Positions 55,676-63,993 of a DNA stretch of 64,000 nt are shown in pieces. Source of the DNA: Saccharothrix sp. ALI-22-I (GTDB lineage Bacteria; Actinomycetota; Actinomycetes; Mycobacteriales; Pseudonocardiaceae); contig NZ_MTQP01000063.1 of NCBI RefSeq assembly GCF_001984175.1, positions 124,001-188,000 on the forward strand, given 5' to 3'. Below the pieces are notes generated by a model. That model did no database searches and had not been told where the DNA came from. It saw only the letters and a list, made by a program, of their open reading frames with translations. The translations under genes and the position numbers were made by a program. How positions within the stretch are numbered: the stretch's first letter is position 1; every line of letters begins with the position of its first letter.

Positions 55676-56763
55676 TGGACCGGGTGATCGGCCGGCGGTT
55701 GCGTCGGCACTCGTTGATCGAGACGTCGGACGACCCGGTCGGCGTGGTGCGTGCGATGTGCGGGGTGCACGCCCAGGTGATGTCGGCGGCGGAGTTGTCG
55801 GTCGGGTTGCGCACGAACCTGACCCGGCAGCAGGTGCGGGACGCGTTGTGGGTGGACCGGACGTTGGTGAAGACGCGGGGGCCGCGCGGCACGGTGCACC
55901 TGCTGCCCGCGGTGGACCTGCCGATGTGGACGGGCGCGTTGGCGCAGTTGCCGCATCGGCTGATGCTGCTCACGCCGCAGCAGACCGCCGAGGTGGTGGC
56001 GGCGATCGCGGACGCGTTGCGGGACGCGGAGCTGACCGCCGACGAGCTGACCGAGGCGGTGGTCGAGCGGACCGGGCCGTGGGCGGGCGAGCGGGTGATG
56101 GAGGCGTTCGGCGGGACGCCGTGGCCGCGGTGGGTGGAGGCGATGGGTACGGCGTCGAATCTCGGCGCGATGTGTTTCGCGCCGAACAAGGGCCGCAAGA
56201 CCGCCTACACCAGCCCGCAGCGGTGGCTGCCGGGTTTCACGCCGGCCGCGGACGGCGCGGTGGAGCTGCTGCACGCCTACCTGCGGTCCTACGGGCCGGC
56301 GACACAGGCGCACTTCGCGAAGTGGTTGGCCGCGCCGAAGCGGTGGGTGAACGAGCTGTTCGAGCGGGCCGACCTGGAGGAGGTCGACGGCGGCTGGGTG
56401 GTGCGGGGCGACACGCAGTGGCCGGACGAGCCACCGGGCGGGGTGCGGTTGCTGCCCTACTTCGACGCGTACGTGGTGGGCAGTCACCCGCGTGAGGTGG
56501 TGTTCCCGGGTCGGGCGTTCGAGCGGGCGCTGTCGGGTGGGCAGGCGGGGAACTTCCCGGTGCTGCTGGTGGACGGTGTGGTGGCCGGGGTGTGGCACCA
56601 GAAGCGGTCGGGCAAGCGGATCGTCGTCACGGTGGAGCCGTTCGGGACGCTGTCGAAGGCGCACCTGGCCGAACTGGACGAGCAGGTGGCGTGGGTCGGC
56701 GGGTTCCTGGAGGGGCGGCCGGAGTTGACCATCGGCGCGGTCGCGGTCGGCGGGCACGCCTGA
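55675..56763 (+). CDS. Winged-helix DNA-binding-domain protein (HTH_42 family), second copy
   Basis: 362 residues coupled by TGATG to the small upstream frame. PVGVVRAMCGVHAQVMSAAELSVGLRTNLT, then DRTLVKTRGPRGTVHLLP and NFPVLLVDGVVAGVW place it in the HTH_42/AlkZ-like family, which includes crosslink-unhooking DNA glycosylases. It shares the plan but not close sequence with 31865-32923. Confidence 0.85.
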   Translation: MDRVIGRRLRRHSLIETSDDPVGVVRAMCGVHAQVMSAAELSVGLRTNLTRQQVRDALWVDRTLVKTRGPRGTVHLLPAVDLPMWTGALAQLPHRLMLLTPQQTAEVVAAIADALRDAELTADELTEAVVERTGPWAGERVMEAFGGTPWPRWVEAMGTASNLGAMCFAPNKGRKTAYTSPQRWLPGFTPAADGAVELLHAYLRSYGPATQAHFAKWLAAPKRWVNELFERADLEEVDGGWVVRGDTQWPDEPPGGVRLLPYFDAYVVGSHPREVVFPGRAFERALSGGQAGNFPVLLVDGVVAGVWHQKRSGKRIVVTVEPFGTLSKAHLAELDEQVAWVGGFLEGRPELTIGAVAVGGHA

Positions 56764-56787
56764 ACCTGTGCCGAGGTCGGCACCGGG

Positions 56788-56824
56788 GTGGTGTGGCATG
56801 CCGTGACTCGGCATGCCACACCAC
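56788..56824. terminator. Bidirectional 16-bp hairpin
   Basis: GTGGTGTGGCATGCCG pairs perfectly with CGGCATGCCACACCAC around TGACT. It lies 24 nt after the winged-helix stop and 15 nt from the convergent stop, so it can end both transcripts. Confidence 0.8.
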
Positions 56825-56839
56825 CCCTGCGGCCCTACG

Positions 56840-57283
56840 TCAGTCCTTCCAGCAGGTCTCCTTCTTCCACACGTGCTTGCCGTCGTGCACGATAACGACC
56901 TTGAAGCACTTGTCCTTGCGGTCGAAATCGACCTTCACGCAGATCTTGTGGCCGTGCTTTTCGACGCAGACCCTGTCGTCCTTCTTCAGGGTCGACTCCT
57001 TGACCAGATGCCCCTTGAAGAAGATCTTGATTGTCACTCTAACGGGTTTGACGTCGTAGTGGCAGGTGACCTTGACGTGCTTGTCGCTCCATTTGCCGCA
57101 ATATTTCTGTCCCCGTGTCGCGTCATCGGCGGCCGTCCGGGTGTCTACCTGCGCGAATGCCACCTCGGTGACAGCGTCGGTGGCCGTGCTGAGGGCCGGG
57201 GACGCCTGGGCGATGCCGGAGAGCGAGAACAGTGCGAGCAGTGCGGCGAACGACACCGCAACAAGTCGAGCCTTTTTCATCAT
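56840..57283 (-). CDS. Secreted Cys/Lys-rich protein
   Basis: 147 residues starting MMKKARLVAVSFAALLALF after GGAG. Signal peptide to about AQASP (~29). The mature part is strongly basic and has six Cys (KYCGKW, VTCHYD, RVCVEK, KICVKV, KCFKV, ETCWKD), likely three disulfides. Sequence is beta-rich. The Lys content and AAG codons stand out in this genome. No family recognised; a secreted defence or wall-binding peptide is possible. Confidence 0.75.
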   Translation of the reverse strand: MMKKARLVAVSFAALLALFSLSGIAQASPALSTATDAVTEVAFAQVDTRTAADDATRGQKYCGKWSDKHVKVTCHYDVKPVRVTIKIFFKGHLVKESTLKKDDRVCVEKHGHKICVKVDFDRKDKCFKVVIVHDGKHVWKKETCWKD

Positions 57284-57572
57284 TGAAACTCCATGTCGTT
57301 TATCGAATCGACTCCGGCCGTTCCGGCCGGGCGCCACCGAAACGTGGGACTCGAAACCCGCGCCGACCGTCGGGTTCGGCGCGGACACCGCACCAAGTCT
57401 TATCGTGACCGGGCACTTCGGTCGAGTCCCGGCTGGCTGAAAAAGCATACTCAGCCGGGTGAATCGTCGCGAACGCACGGTCATTCGAGATTGTTAAACA
57501 TTTTTCGCCAGTTCGAGGGGTTAGTGGACGGATGCCGCTGTCCCTCTGGTCGCGGACGTGGTCGAGCCGGTC

Positions 57573-57587
57573 GTTGGCATGGCCAAC
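57573..57587. promoter_or_regulatory. Candidate MarR operator
   Basis: GTTGGC and GCCAAC flank ATG in a perfect inverted repeat, 22 nt before the MarR start, with TAGACT as a possible -10 box beyond it. Self-repression is inferred. Confidence 0.5.
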
Positions 57588-57608
57588 AAGTGGGTAGACT
57601 GCGGCGGC

Positions 57609-58049
57609 ATGGAGACCAGAGGTGCGCCCCGACGGTTGCGCGGCGCGGCAACCTGGCTGCTCGGCCAGACCACGATCCACGCGCACCGGCTCGTGTCGGA
57701 CGCCCTGGGCGCGGTCGACGCGCGGCGCTACCACTACTCGCTGATGGCCGCGCTGGACGAGTTCGGCGAGGCCAGTCAGGCCGACCTCGGGCGACGGTGC
57801 GGGCTGGACCGCAGTGACGTGGTGGCCACGGTGAACGAGCTGGCGGACAAGGGGTTCCTCGAACGCAGGCCCGACCCGGCGGACAAGCGGCGCAACATCG
57901 TGAGCATCACCCCGTCGGGGATGGCCCACCTGCGCCACCTCGACCGGGTGTTGGGGCAGGCTCAGGACGCGCTGCTGGCGCCGCTGTCGGTGGCCGAGCG
58001 GGAGGAGTTGGTGCGGATGCTCAACGCCGTCTTGGAGCACCACGGTTGA
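57609..58049 (+). CDS. MarR-family regulator
   Basis: 146 residues from the ATG in METRGAPRRLRGAA. The winged helix is at ~40-105 (MAALDEFGEASQADLGRRCGLDRSDVVATVNELADKGFLERRPDPADKRRNIV). No adjacent target is evident; 58050-58363 after it holds no gene. Confidence 0.9.
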   Translation: METRGAPRRLRGAATWLLGQTTIHAHRLVSDALGAVDARRYHYSLMAALDEFGEASQADLGRRCGLDRSDVVATVNELADKGFLERRPDPADKRRNIVSITPSGMAHLRHLDRVLGQAQDALLAPLSVAEREELVRMLNAVLEHHG

Positions 58050-58363
58050 CCGGGGCGATGCTCGGGCGGTCGTGCTGAGCGGGCCGGGGCCGGTGGAGAA
58101 CCTGTCCGTGGTGGAGCCGCCGGTGTCCGAACCGCCGCCGGGCACGGCGGGGTTCATCTGCCCGGGTCACCTTTTCCCTGGTCAGAATCCTGGGCGCCGG
58201 ACGGTTCGGTCGCACGATCGGGTGATCGTCGCCCGACAACGTACGAAAACGCCGTTATCCGGACGGTGGAACGTCGGTTGAAACAACGAGGACCGCGCGA
58301 CCACCCGCCGGCCCCTCCCCCAGCGGGCTCGTCCGGGTCGGCCGAGAATTTTCTTCGGCGTCG

Positions 58364-58390
58364 TGTCGATCGGGTCGTCGGCCGTTCGTG
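58364..58390 (+). promoter_or_regulatory. Candidate ECF42 promoter
   Basis: TGTCGAT, 16 nt, CGTG, located 35 nt before the DGPF gene. ECF42 sigma factors are reported to recognise TGTCGA-type -35 boxes with CGT/CGA -10 boxes. Autoregulation of the pair is inferred. Confidence 0.5.
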
Positions 58391-58424
58391 TAGAGGGCAG
58401 GAACCCCGACCTGTGGAGGACGAG

Positions 58425-58781
58425 ATGACCCAGTACCTGATCAGCGTGATCGAGCCGACCGGCTACGGCATCCCGGAGCCGGAGGTGCTGGAGCGGATCA
58501 TGAAGGACGTGGAGGCGGTGGACGGGGACATGCGGACGGCCGGGGTGTGGGTGTTCTCCGGTGGCCTGCACGCGCCGGAGACGGCGACCACGCTGCGGCC
58601 GCAGGAGAACGGCGAGGTGATCGTCACCGACGGGCCGTTCACCGAGTCGAAGGAGCACATCGGTGGCTTCAACATCATCGACGTGCCGGACCTGGACGCC
58701 GCGCTGGAGTGGGGGCGCCGGATGAGCGTGGCGTGCACGCTGCCGGTCGAGGTGCGGCCGTTCCAGGACCTCCCCGGCTGA
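58425..58781 (+). CDS. YCII/DGPF-family protein, ECF42 partner
   Basis: 118 residues, ATG after GGAGGA. TDGPFTESKEHIGGFNIIDVPDLDAALEW contains the DGPF motif. The fold is ferredoxin-like. Genes of this family precede ECF42 sigma factors and are their main regulon members; the biochemical role is unknown. Confidence 0.95.
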   Translation: MTQYLISVIEPTGYGIPEPEVLERIMKDVEAVDGDMRTAGVWVFSGGLHAPETATTLRPQENGEVIVTDGPFTESKEHIGGFNIIDVPDLDAALEWGRRMSVACTLPVEVRPFQDLPG

Positions 58782-58792
58782 CCCCGGCTGAC

Positions 58793-60058
58793 GTGACGTC
58801 GGTCGAACAGGTCTTCCAGGCCGAGTACGGCCGTTCGGTGGCCGTCCTGGTCCGCGTCTTCGGCGATATCGACATCGCCGAGGAGGCGGTCCAGGACGCG
58901 TTCACCGAGGCCGTGCGGCGCTGGCCGGCGACCGGTGTGCCGCCGAGCCCGGCGGGGTGGATCATCACCACGGCCCGCAACCGGGCGATCGACCGGCTGC
59001 GCCGGGAGGCGTCGCGCGACGACAAGCACGCCCAGGCCGCGTTGCTGCACGCCGGTGCCGAGCACGCCGTCGACGAGGCTTTCGAGGTGGACGCGGTGGG
59101 TGACGAGCGGCTGCGGTTGATCTTCACGTGCTGTCACCCGGCGTTGAACGCGCCGGCGCGGGTGGCGTTGACGTTGCGGTTGCTCGGCGGGTTGTCCACG
59201 GCGGAGATCGCGCGGGCGTTCCTGGTGCCGGAGGCGACCATGGCGCAGCGGCTGGTGCGGGCGAAGGCGAAGATCCGGGACGCGCGGATCCCCTACCGGG
59301 TGCCGGGCGAGGCGGAGTTGCCCGACCGGCTGCGTGCCGTGCTGGCGGTGGTGTACCTCGTGTTCAACGAGGGCTACTCGGCCAGTTCGGGTGACGCGCT
59401 GGTGCGCGAGGACCTGTGCGCGGAGGCGGTGCGGCTCGGGCGGGTGCTGGCGGAGCTGATGCCCGACGAGCCGGAGGTCGTGGGGCTGTTGGCGTTGATG
59501 CTGTTGCTGCACGCCCGGAGTCCGGCGCGCACCGGCCCGGACGGCGGGCTGGTGCGGTTGGCCGAGCAGGACCGGTCGCGGTGGGACGGCGCGATGGTCG
59601 CGGAGGGCCGGGAGTTGGTGTGGCGGTGCCTGCGCCGCAACCGGCCGGGCCCGTACCAGGTGCAGGCGGCGATCAACGCCGTGCACAGCGACCCGCCACC
59701 CACGGACTGGACGCAGATCGTGCGGTTGTACGACCACCTGCTGGCGTTGACGCCGACGCCGGTGGTGGCGTTGAACCGGGCCGTCGCGGTGGCCGAGGTC
59801 GACGGGCCGGAGGCGGCGTTGGCGCTGGTCGACGGCCTGGCACCGGAGAACTCCCCGATGGGCCGCTACCACCTGTTCCACGCCGTCCGCGCCGATCTGC
59901 TGCGCCGGATGGGGCGGGATTCGGCGGCGGCCGAGGCCTACGGGACGGCGTTGAGCCTGGCCGGGAACGCCGCCGAACGCGACCTGCTGCGACGTCGGCT
60001 CGGCGCCGTTGCCGGCCAGGCGGACACGGTTGCCGGCCAGGCGGAATCGCCGGGCTAG
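58793..60058 (+). CDS. ECF42-group RNA polymerase sigma factor
   Basis: 421 residues from a GTG 11 nt after the DGPF gene. Sigma region 2 (VFGDIDIAEEAVQDAFTEAVRRWP) and region 4 (LLGGLSTAEIARAFLVPEATMAQRLVRAKAKIR) occupy the first ~170 residues. The long C-terminal extension (DUF6596 and TPR-like; VVYLVFNEGYSASSG, PTPVVALNRAVAVAEVDGPEAAL) is needed for activity in this group and replaces an anti-sigma factor. The C-terminus carries a short repeat of AGQAxxV. Confidence 0.95.
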   Translation: MTSVEQVFQAEYGRSVAVLVRVFGDIDIAEEAVQDAFTEAVRRWPATGVPPSPAGWIITTARNRAIDRLRREASRDDKHAQAALLHAGAEHAVDEAFEVDAVGDERLRLIFTCCHPALNAPARVALTLRLLGGLSTAEIARAFLVPEATMAQRLVRAKAKIRDARIPYRVPGEAELPDRLRAVLAVVYLVFNEGYSASSGDALVREDLCAEAVRLGRVLAELMPDEPEVVGLLALMLLLHARSPARTGPDGGLVRLAEQDRSRWDGAMVAEGRELVWRCLRRNRPGPYQVQAAINAVHSDPPPTDWTQIVRLYDHLLALTPTPVVALNRAVAVAEVDGPEAALALVDGLAPENSPMGRYHLFHAVRADLLRRMGRDSAAAEAYGTALSLAGNAAERDLLRRRLGAVAGQADTVAGQAESPG

Positions 60059-60071
60059 CGCTGGTGCCGGA

Positions 60072-61115
60072 TCAGCGCAGTTGTCGGATCAGGTCGGCTA
60101 CCTCCTGCGGGGTGAACTCCAGTGACGCCACGCCGATGGTCAGCTCGATGCCGCACCGCGTCGGATCGGGGGACGCCTTGGGGTGCTGCGGCAGTTCGAC
60201 GCCGGTCTCCTCCAGGATGCGCTTCGCCGCGGCCGCGACGGCGTCCTTCGACGCGGGCAGGTGGATGTGGAACAGCGGCGTCTGCGGCACCTCCGGACGG
60301 GTGCGGGCGTAGCCGTCGGCGTTGATCGCGGCGGCCACCGCGCGGGCGTGGTCGCGGAACTCGGCCATTCTCGGCAGCACCTCGTCCAGGCCCATCAGGG
60401 CGGTGACGGCAGGCGGCCAGGCGTCCGGGGTCGCGCCGCCGAGCCTGCGCCGCCACACCGACGCGGCGTCGATCGTCTCCTGATCGCCCGCGAGCACCGC
60501 GCCACGCACGCCTTCGAGTCCTTTGTAGAGGGAGACGTAGACGGTGTCGAACAGGTCGGCGATCTCGGCGAACGGCCGTTCGTAGTAGGTCTGCGCCTCC
60601 CACAGGCGGGCGCCGTCCATGTGCGCCGCGGCGCCGCCGTCCCGCGCCCACTTCGTCTGCGCGACCAGGTCCTCCCACGTGGGCAGGAGGCCGCCGATGT
60701 CGCGCTGAGGCAGTTCCAGCAGCAGCGCGGCGAGGGGTTCGCGGACCTCGGCGAGGTCGTCGAAGGTGATCAGGCCGTGGTGGTCGCCGACCTGTTTGTG
60801 GCGCAGGCCGTGGACGGCGTTGTAGCCCTCCTCCTCCCACACCGCGAGGTGGCACTGGGGGTGCGCGGCGAACGTGCGGCGGCCGGTGCGTTCGGCGTGC
60901 ACGCGCAGCGCGGTCTGCTGGGCCATCGTGCCGGAGGGGAAGAACAGGGCGGCCGGTTTGCCGAGCAGGTCGGCGATCCGCTGCTCCAACTCCTTGCCCG
61001 GCGCGTCCGGGCGGGTGCCGGGCGGGACGTGTTCGAGCAGTCGGCGCAGCACCGCGTGCGGGTCTCGGCGGAGCAGGGAGTGCTGGACCAGGGAACGGCG
61101 GATCTCGGGTGCCAT
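60072..61115 (-). CDS. Threonine-aldolase-like PLP enzyme
   Basis: 347 residues from the ATG in MAPEIRRS. LFFPSGTMAQQTALRVHAE, AHMDGARLWEAQTYY (PLP-binding Asp) and SLYKGLEGVRGAVLAGD (PLP-Lys) match the beta-eliminating lyase/threonine-aldolase family, which splits L-threonine or related beta-hydroxy amino acids. It is the same fold family as the SHMT-like gene at 30499. It is divergent from the next gene across 97 bp. Confidence 0.9.
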   Translation of the reverse strand: MAPEIRRSLVQHSLLRRDPHAVLRRLLEHVPPGTRPDAPGKELEQRIADLLGKPAALFFPSGTMAQQTALRVHAERTGRRTFAAHPQCHLAVWEEEGYNAVHGLRHKQVGDHHGLITFDDLAEVREPLAALLLELPQRDIGGLLPTWEDLVAQTKWARDGGAAAHMDGARLWEAQTYYERPFAEIADLFDTVYVSLYKGLEGVRGAVLAGDQETIDAASVWRRRLGGATPDAWPPAVTALMGLDEVLPRMAEFRDHARAVAAAINADGYARTRPEVPQTPLFHIHLPASKDAVAAAAKRILEETGVELPQHPKASPDPTRCGIELTIGVASLEFTPQEVADLIRQLR

Positions 61116-61140
61116 GATCGGAGTCTGATCTTGCCGCCAA

Positions 61141-61153
61141 TTATTTGCAATAA
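61141..61153. promoter_or_regulatory. TTATT-TGC-AATAA palindrome
   Basis: A 13-bp inverted repeat in an AT-rich island between divergent genes, resembling Lrp/AsnC-type sites. Such a regulator would suit an amino-acid aldolase. No regulator gene is adjacent. Confidence 0.4.
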
Positions 61154-61212
61154 CGTTGCGCCAGTCATGTGACGGATTCAGGGGCCAGGCTGCCGTACCT
61201 AGCGTCGTCGGC

Positions 61213-61743
61213 ATGGATCTGAACCGTGAAGACGCCAAGCTCGTGCTCGTCAACCACGGCCGCGTGCCGTTCGACCCGCGCCCCGACGGCCTGCTGGACG
61301 TGCGGTGGCTGGAGAGCCTGGACGACGGCGGGATCGTCACCTACTCGCAGTGGTCCGGCCCGGCCGAGGTGGACGGGGCCGTCGCCTACCGCCGCTACCG
61401 GTCCGGTGTCATGGCCGACCCGGAACGGCCGGTGGGGTGCGTGGTGCTGGTGGAGGCGGAGTTCGACCGGCCCGATGTCGCCGAGGAGTGGATCGACCTG
61501 GTGTTCGCCGCGTTGGCGGACGAGGAGGTGCCGCATCCCGGCGGGATTTCCGCGACCTTCCACGTGAGCGAGGACGGGATGCGGATGCTGAACTACGCCG
61601 AGTGGACGTCGGCCGAGGCGCACGAGGACGCGTTGGCGCGCGGCAACGGCGCGGTCGGTCTGTCGGCGGTGTGGCAGCGTGTCCAGTCGTTCCCCGGTCT
61701 CAAGGGCGGCGGCGTCCGGCGTTACCGGGTCGTCGGCGAGTAA
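61213..61743 (+). CDS. Antibiotic-biosynthesis-monooxygenase-like protein
   Basis: 176 residues. IVTYSQWSGPAEVDGAVAYRRYR and ISATFHVSEDGMRMLNYAEWTSAEAHEDAL are two half-domains of the ferredoxin-like ABM fold. No ribosome-binding site is evident before the ATG, so the mRNA may be leaderless. Cofactor-free oxygenation or a binding role is possible. Confidence 0.7.
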   Translation: MDLNREDAKLVLVNHGRVPFDPRPDGLLDVRWLESLDDGGIVTYSQWSGPAEVDGAVAYRRYRSGVMADPERPVGCVVLVEAEFDRPDVAEEWIDLVFAALADEEVPHPGGISATFHVSEDGMRMLNYAEWTSAEAHEDALARGNGAVGLSAVWQRVQSFPGLKGGGVRRYRVVGE

Positions 61744-61758
61744 GGCGATACTGGCGGC

Positions 61759-62334
61759 ATGGGTAAGACCTATGAACGCATCGAAGGACGCCTGCGCGAG
61801 TTCATCGAGGCGCAGCCGGTGTTCTTCACCGCCACCGCGCCGCTGTCGGCCGACGGGCACGTAAACGTGTCGCCGAAGGGCCGCAGGGGCACGTGGCGGG
61901 TGCTGGACGACCGGCGGGTGGCGTACCTGGACTTCGGCGGCAGCCACGCCGAGACCATCGCCCACCTGCGGGAGAACGGCAGGATCACGTTGATGTGGTG
62001 TGCGTTCGACGGTCCGCCGAACATCGTGCGCGTGCACGGCACGGGTGAGCCGGTGTTCCGCGACGATCCGAGGTTCCCCGAGCTGGTGGCCGGGTTCGGC
62101 GACGCGGACGGACCCGCGCTGCGGGCGGTCGTGGTGGTGACCGCGAAGCTGATCAGCGACACCTGTGGGTTCGCTGTGCCGTTCATGGACTACCAAGGGG
62201 AACGGACGCTGCACGCGGACTACTTCGGACGCAAGTCCGACGACGAGTTCAACACGTACTGCCAGAGCAAGGACTACAACGCGGTCAGCATGGACGGGCT
62301 GCCCGCGCTGCCGCTGCCCCTGCCGCCGCGTTAG
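61759..62334 (+). CDS. Pyridoxamine 5'-phosphate oxidase-like flavin protein
   Basis: 191 residues. FFTATAPLSADGHVNVSPKG is the split-barrel FMN site, then LDFGGSHAETIAHLRENGRITLMWCAF. The C-terminus extends with FMDYQGERTLHADYFG. True PNPO substrate residues are not apparent, so general flavin/F420 reductase-like chemistry is more likely. It follows the ABM-like gene by 15 nt, probably as one operon. Confidence 0.85.
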   Translation: MGKTYERIEGRLREFIEAQPVFFTATAPLSADGHVNVSPKGRRGTWRVLDDRRVAYLDFGGSHAETIAHLRENGRITLMWCAFDGPPNIVRVHGTGEPVFRDDPRFPELVAGFGDADGPALRAVVVVTAKLISDTCGFAVPFMDYQGERTLHADYFGRKSDDEFNTYCQSKDYNAVSMDGLPALPLPLPPR

Positions 62335-62401
62335 TCCCTTGGTGTTCGAGGCGGCGTGGTACGGCACCGGACCGCGCCGGCTCGACCGGACCACTGCGCG
62401 C

Positions 62402-63829
62402 TCAGCCGGTGGCGGCGCCGAACCACGTGGGCAGCCGGCCGAGCAGGTCTTGCTGGTCTTCACCGACCCACGCCACGTGGCCGTCCGGCCGCAGCAGCAC
62501 GGCGGGCACGTCCAGTTCCTCGCTGACGTCCACGACGTGGTCGACCCGGTCCGCCCAGCCCGCCACCGAGAGCCGGCCGGTCTGGTCGAGCAGCAGCCCG
62601 CGGCCGCCGTGCATCAGCCCGTAGAGGCGTCCGCCCTTCAGCGCCACGTCCCGCATCCGCCGGCCGAGCAGTTCGTGGCCCTCGCCGAAGTCGTAGCGGA
62701 CCCCGATCGCGGTGATCTTCTCGATCAGGTACCGGTTCACGTCCTCGAAGTCCATCAGCTCGGTCAGCAGCCGACGCACCGCCTGGGCACCCGGCTCGGG
62801 GGACATCAGCTCCGCCTGCGCGCGGGTGTTGTCCAGCACGGCGGCGGCCACCGGGTGCCGTTCGGTGTGGTAGCTGTCCAGCAGCGCCTCCGGTGCCCAG
62901 CCGTTGATCTCGGCGGCCAGCTTCCAGCCGAGGTTGAACGCGTCCTGGATGCCGAGGTTGAGGCCCTGTCCGCCCATCGGCGGGTGGATGTGCGCCGCGT
63001 CGCCGGCCAGCAGCACCCGACCTACCCGGTACCGCTCGGCCAGCCGGGTGGCGTCGCCGAACCGGGAGAGCCAGCGCGGCGAGTGCACGCCGAAGTCGGT
63101 GCCGGCGACCTCCCGGATCTGTTGCTTCAGCTCGTCCAGGGTCGGCGGGACCGTGCGGTCCTCGGCCACTCCGGCTGCGGGCGCGACGGCGCGGTACACC
63201 CCGTCGCCGATGGGCCCGACGCCGAACCCCTTGTGGGTCTCGCGGGCTTCGGCCACCACGGCCGCCACCGTCTCCGGCGACGCGGTCAACTCCACCTCAC
63301 CCAGCAGCCACTCTTTCCTGGCGGGCTCGCCGGGGAAACCGACGCCGAGCAGCTTGCGCACCGTGCTGCGGCCGCCGTCGCACCCGACGAGGTAGCGAGA
63401 GCGCAGTTGCGTGCCATCGGCCAGCTCGACGGTCACCCCGTCCTCGTCCTGGCTCAGCCCGACCAGTTCGCAGCCGCGCCGGATTTCGGCACCGACCTCG
63501 GTGGCGTGCTCGGTCAGCAGGCGGTCGGTGGTGGTCTGCGGGATGCCGAGGATGTACGGATGCGCGGTGTCCAGCCGGTCCGGCGAGGGCTTGATGATGC
63601 CGGCGAAGAAACCACCGAGCGGGTACTGCCGGCCCAGCGCGAGGAACCGCTCCAGCAGTCCGCGCTGGTCCATCACCTCGACGCTGCGCGCGTGCAGGCC
63701 CAGCGAGCGCTCGATCCTGGTCGGCTCCGCGTCCTTCTCCAGCACGACCACGTGCACGCCGTGCAACCGCAATTCACCGGCCAGCATCATGCCGGTCGGT
63801 CCGCCACCGGCAACGATCACGTCAATCAT
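62402..63829 (-). CDS. rox: Rifampicin monooxygenase Rox
   Basis: 475 residues, the same length as Streptomyces venezuelae Rox and very similar to it as I remember that sequence. VIVAGGGPTGMMLAGELRLHG is the FAD-binding start, YLVGCDGGRSTVRKLLGVGF the DG motif, and LLAGDAAHIHPPMGGQGLNLGIQDAFNLGWKLA the GD motif; the thioredoxin-like C-terminal domain follows. The enzyme hydroxylates the rifamycin naphthyl group and linearises the ansa bridge, giving resistance. GGGGGG precedes the ATG. A rifamycin-associated element lies upstream. Confidence 0.95.
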   Translation of the reverse strand: MIDVIVAGGGPTGMMLAGELRLHGVHVVVLEKDAEPTRIERSLGLHARSVEVMDQRGLLERFLALGRQYPLGGFFAGIIKPSPDRLDTAHPYILGIPQTTTDRLLTEHATEVGAEIRRGCELVGLSQDEDGVTVELADGTQLRSRYLVGCDGGRSTVRKLLGVGFPGEPARKEWLLGEVELTASPETVAAVVAEARETHKGFGVGPIGDGVYRAVAPAAGVAEDRTVPPTLDELKQQIREVAGTDFGVHSPRWLSRFGDATRLAERYRVGRVLLAGDAAHIHPPMGGQGLNLGIQDAFNLGWKLAAEINGWAPEALLDSYHTERHPVAAAVLDNTRAQAELMSPEPGAQAVRRLLTELMDFEDVNRYLIEKITAIGVRYDFGEGHELLGRRMRDVALKGGRLYGLMHGGRGLLLDQTGRLSVAGWADRVDHVVDVSEELDVPAVLLRPDGHVAWVGEDQQDLLGRLPTWFGAATG

Positions 63830-63866
63830 GAAAACCCCCCATTCGACAACGCTGTATTTCGACGTC

Positions 63867-63877
63867 CCGCAAGACCC
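63867..63877 (-). promoter_or_regulatory. Half rifamycin-associated element
   Basis: CCGCAAGACCC on the plus strand equals one arm of the full element upstream (GGGTCTTGCGG on the rox strand). It is nearer rox and its TTGCGG could be a -35 box for rox. Confidence 0.5.
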
Positions 63878-63924
63878 TGATTTCCGCAGGTACCGGCTTC
63901 GGCCGGAGATTCTGCAGCACAACC

Positions 63925-63945
63925 GGGGTCTTGCGGCAAGACCCC
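63925..63945. promoter_or_regulatory. Rifamycin-associated element (RAE)
   Basis: GGGGTCTTGC-G-GCAAGACCCC, 10-bp arms around one base, contains the CTTGCGGCAAG core of the element found before rifamycin-inactivating genes (rox, arr, rph, rgt) and helR. It is needed for rifamycin induction in studied cases. Confidence 0.9.
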
Positions 63946-63959
63946 CTGTGCGCTATAAG
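63931..63959 (+). promoter_or_regulatory. Rightward promoter overlapping the RAE
   Basis: TTGCGG, inside the RAE, and TATAAG are separated by 17 nt and point right, away from rox. A second rifamycin-induced gene or RNA is therefore expected beyond the window. Confidence 0.6.
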
Positions 63960-63967
63960 TTGAGAGT

Positions 63968-63993
63968 GGCAAGGAGTGGGCAACCTCCTTGCC
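63968..63993 (+). terminator. Hairpin at the predicted transcript start
   Basis: GGCAAGGAG pairs with CTCCTTGCC around TGGGCAAC, followed by TTTGCTT. It starts about 9 nt after the -10 box, so it would form at the very 5' end of the rightward transcript: an attenuator, a stabilising 5' stem, or the end of a small RNA. Confidence 0.55.

Noticed and set aside
58072..58281. Short plus-strand frame between MarR and the DGPF gene
   Set aside because: No ribosome-binding site or coding bias, and it ends in random-looking Arg/Pro sequence.
60005..60055. Repeat of GCCGGCCAGGCGGA at the sigma-factor 3' end
   Set aside because: It encodes a duplicated AGQAxxV tail inside the gene; ordinary slippage with no sign of a separate element.
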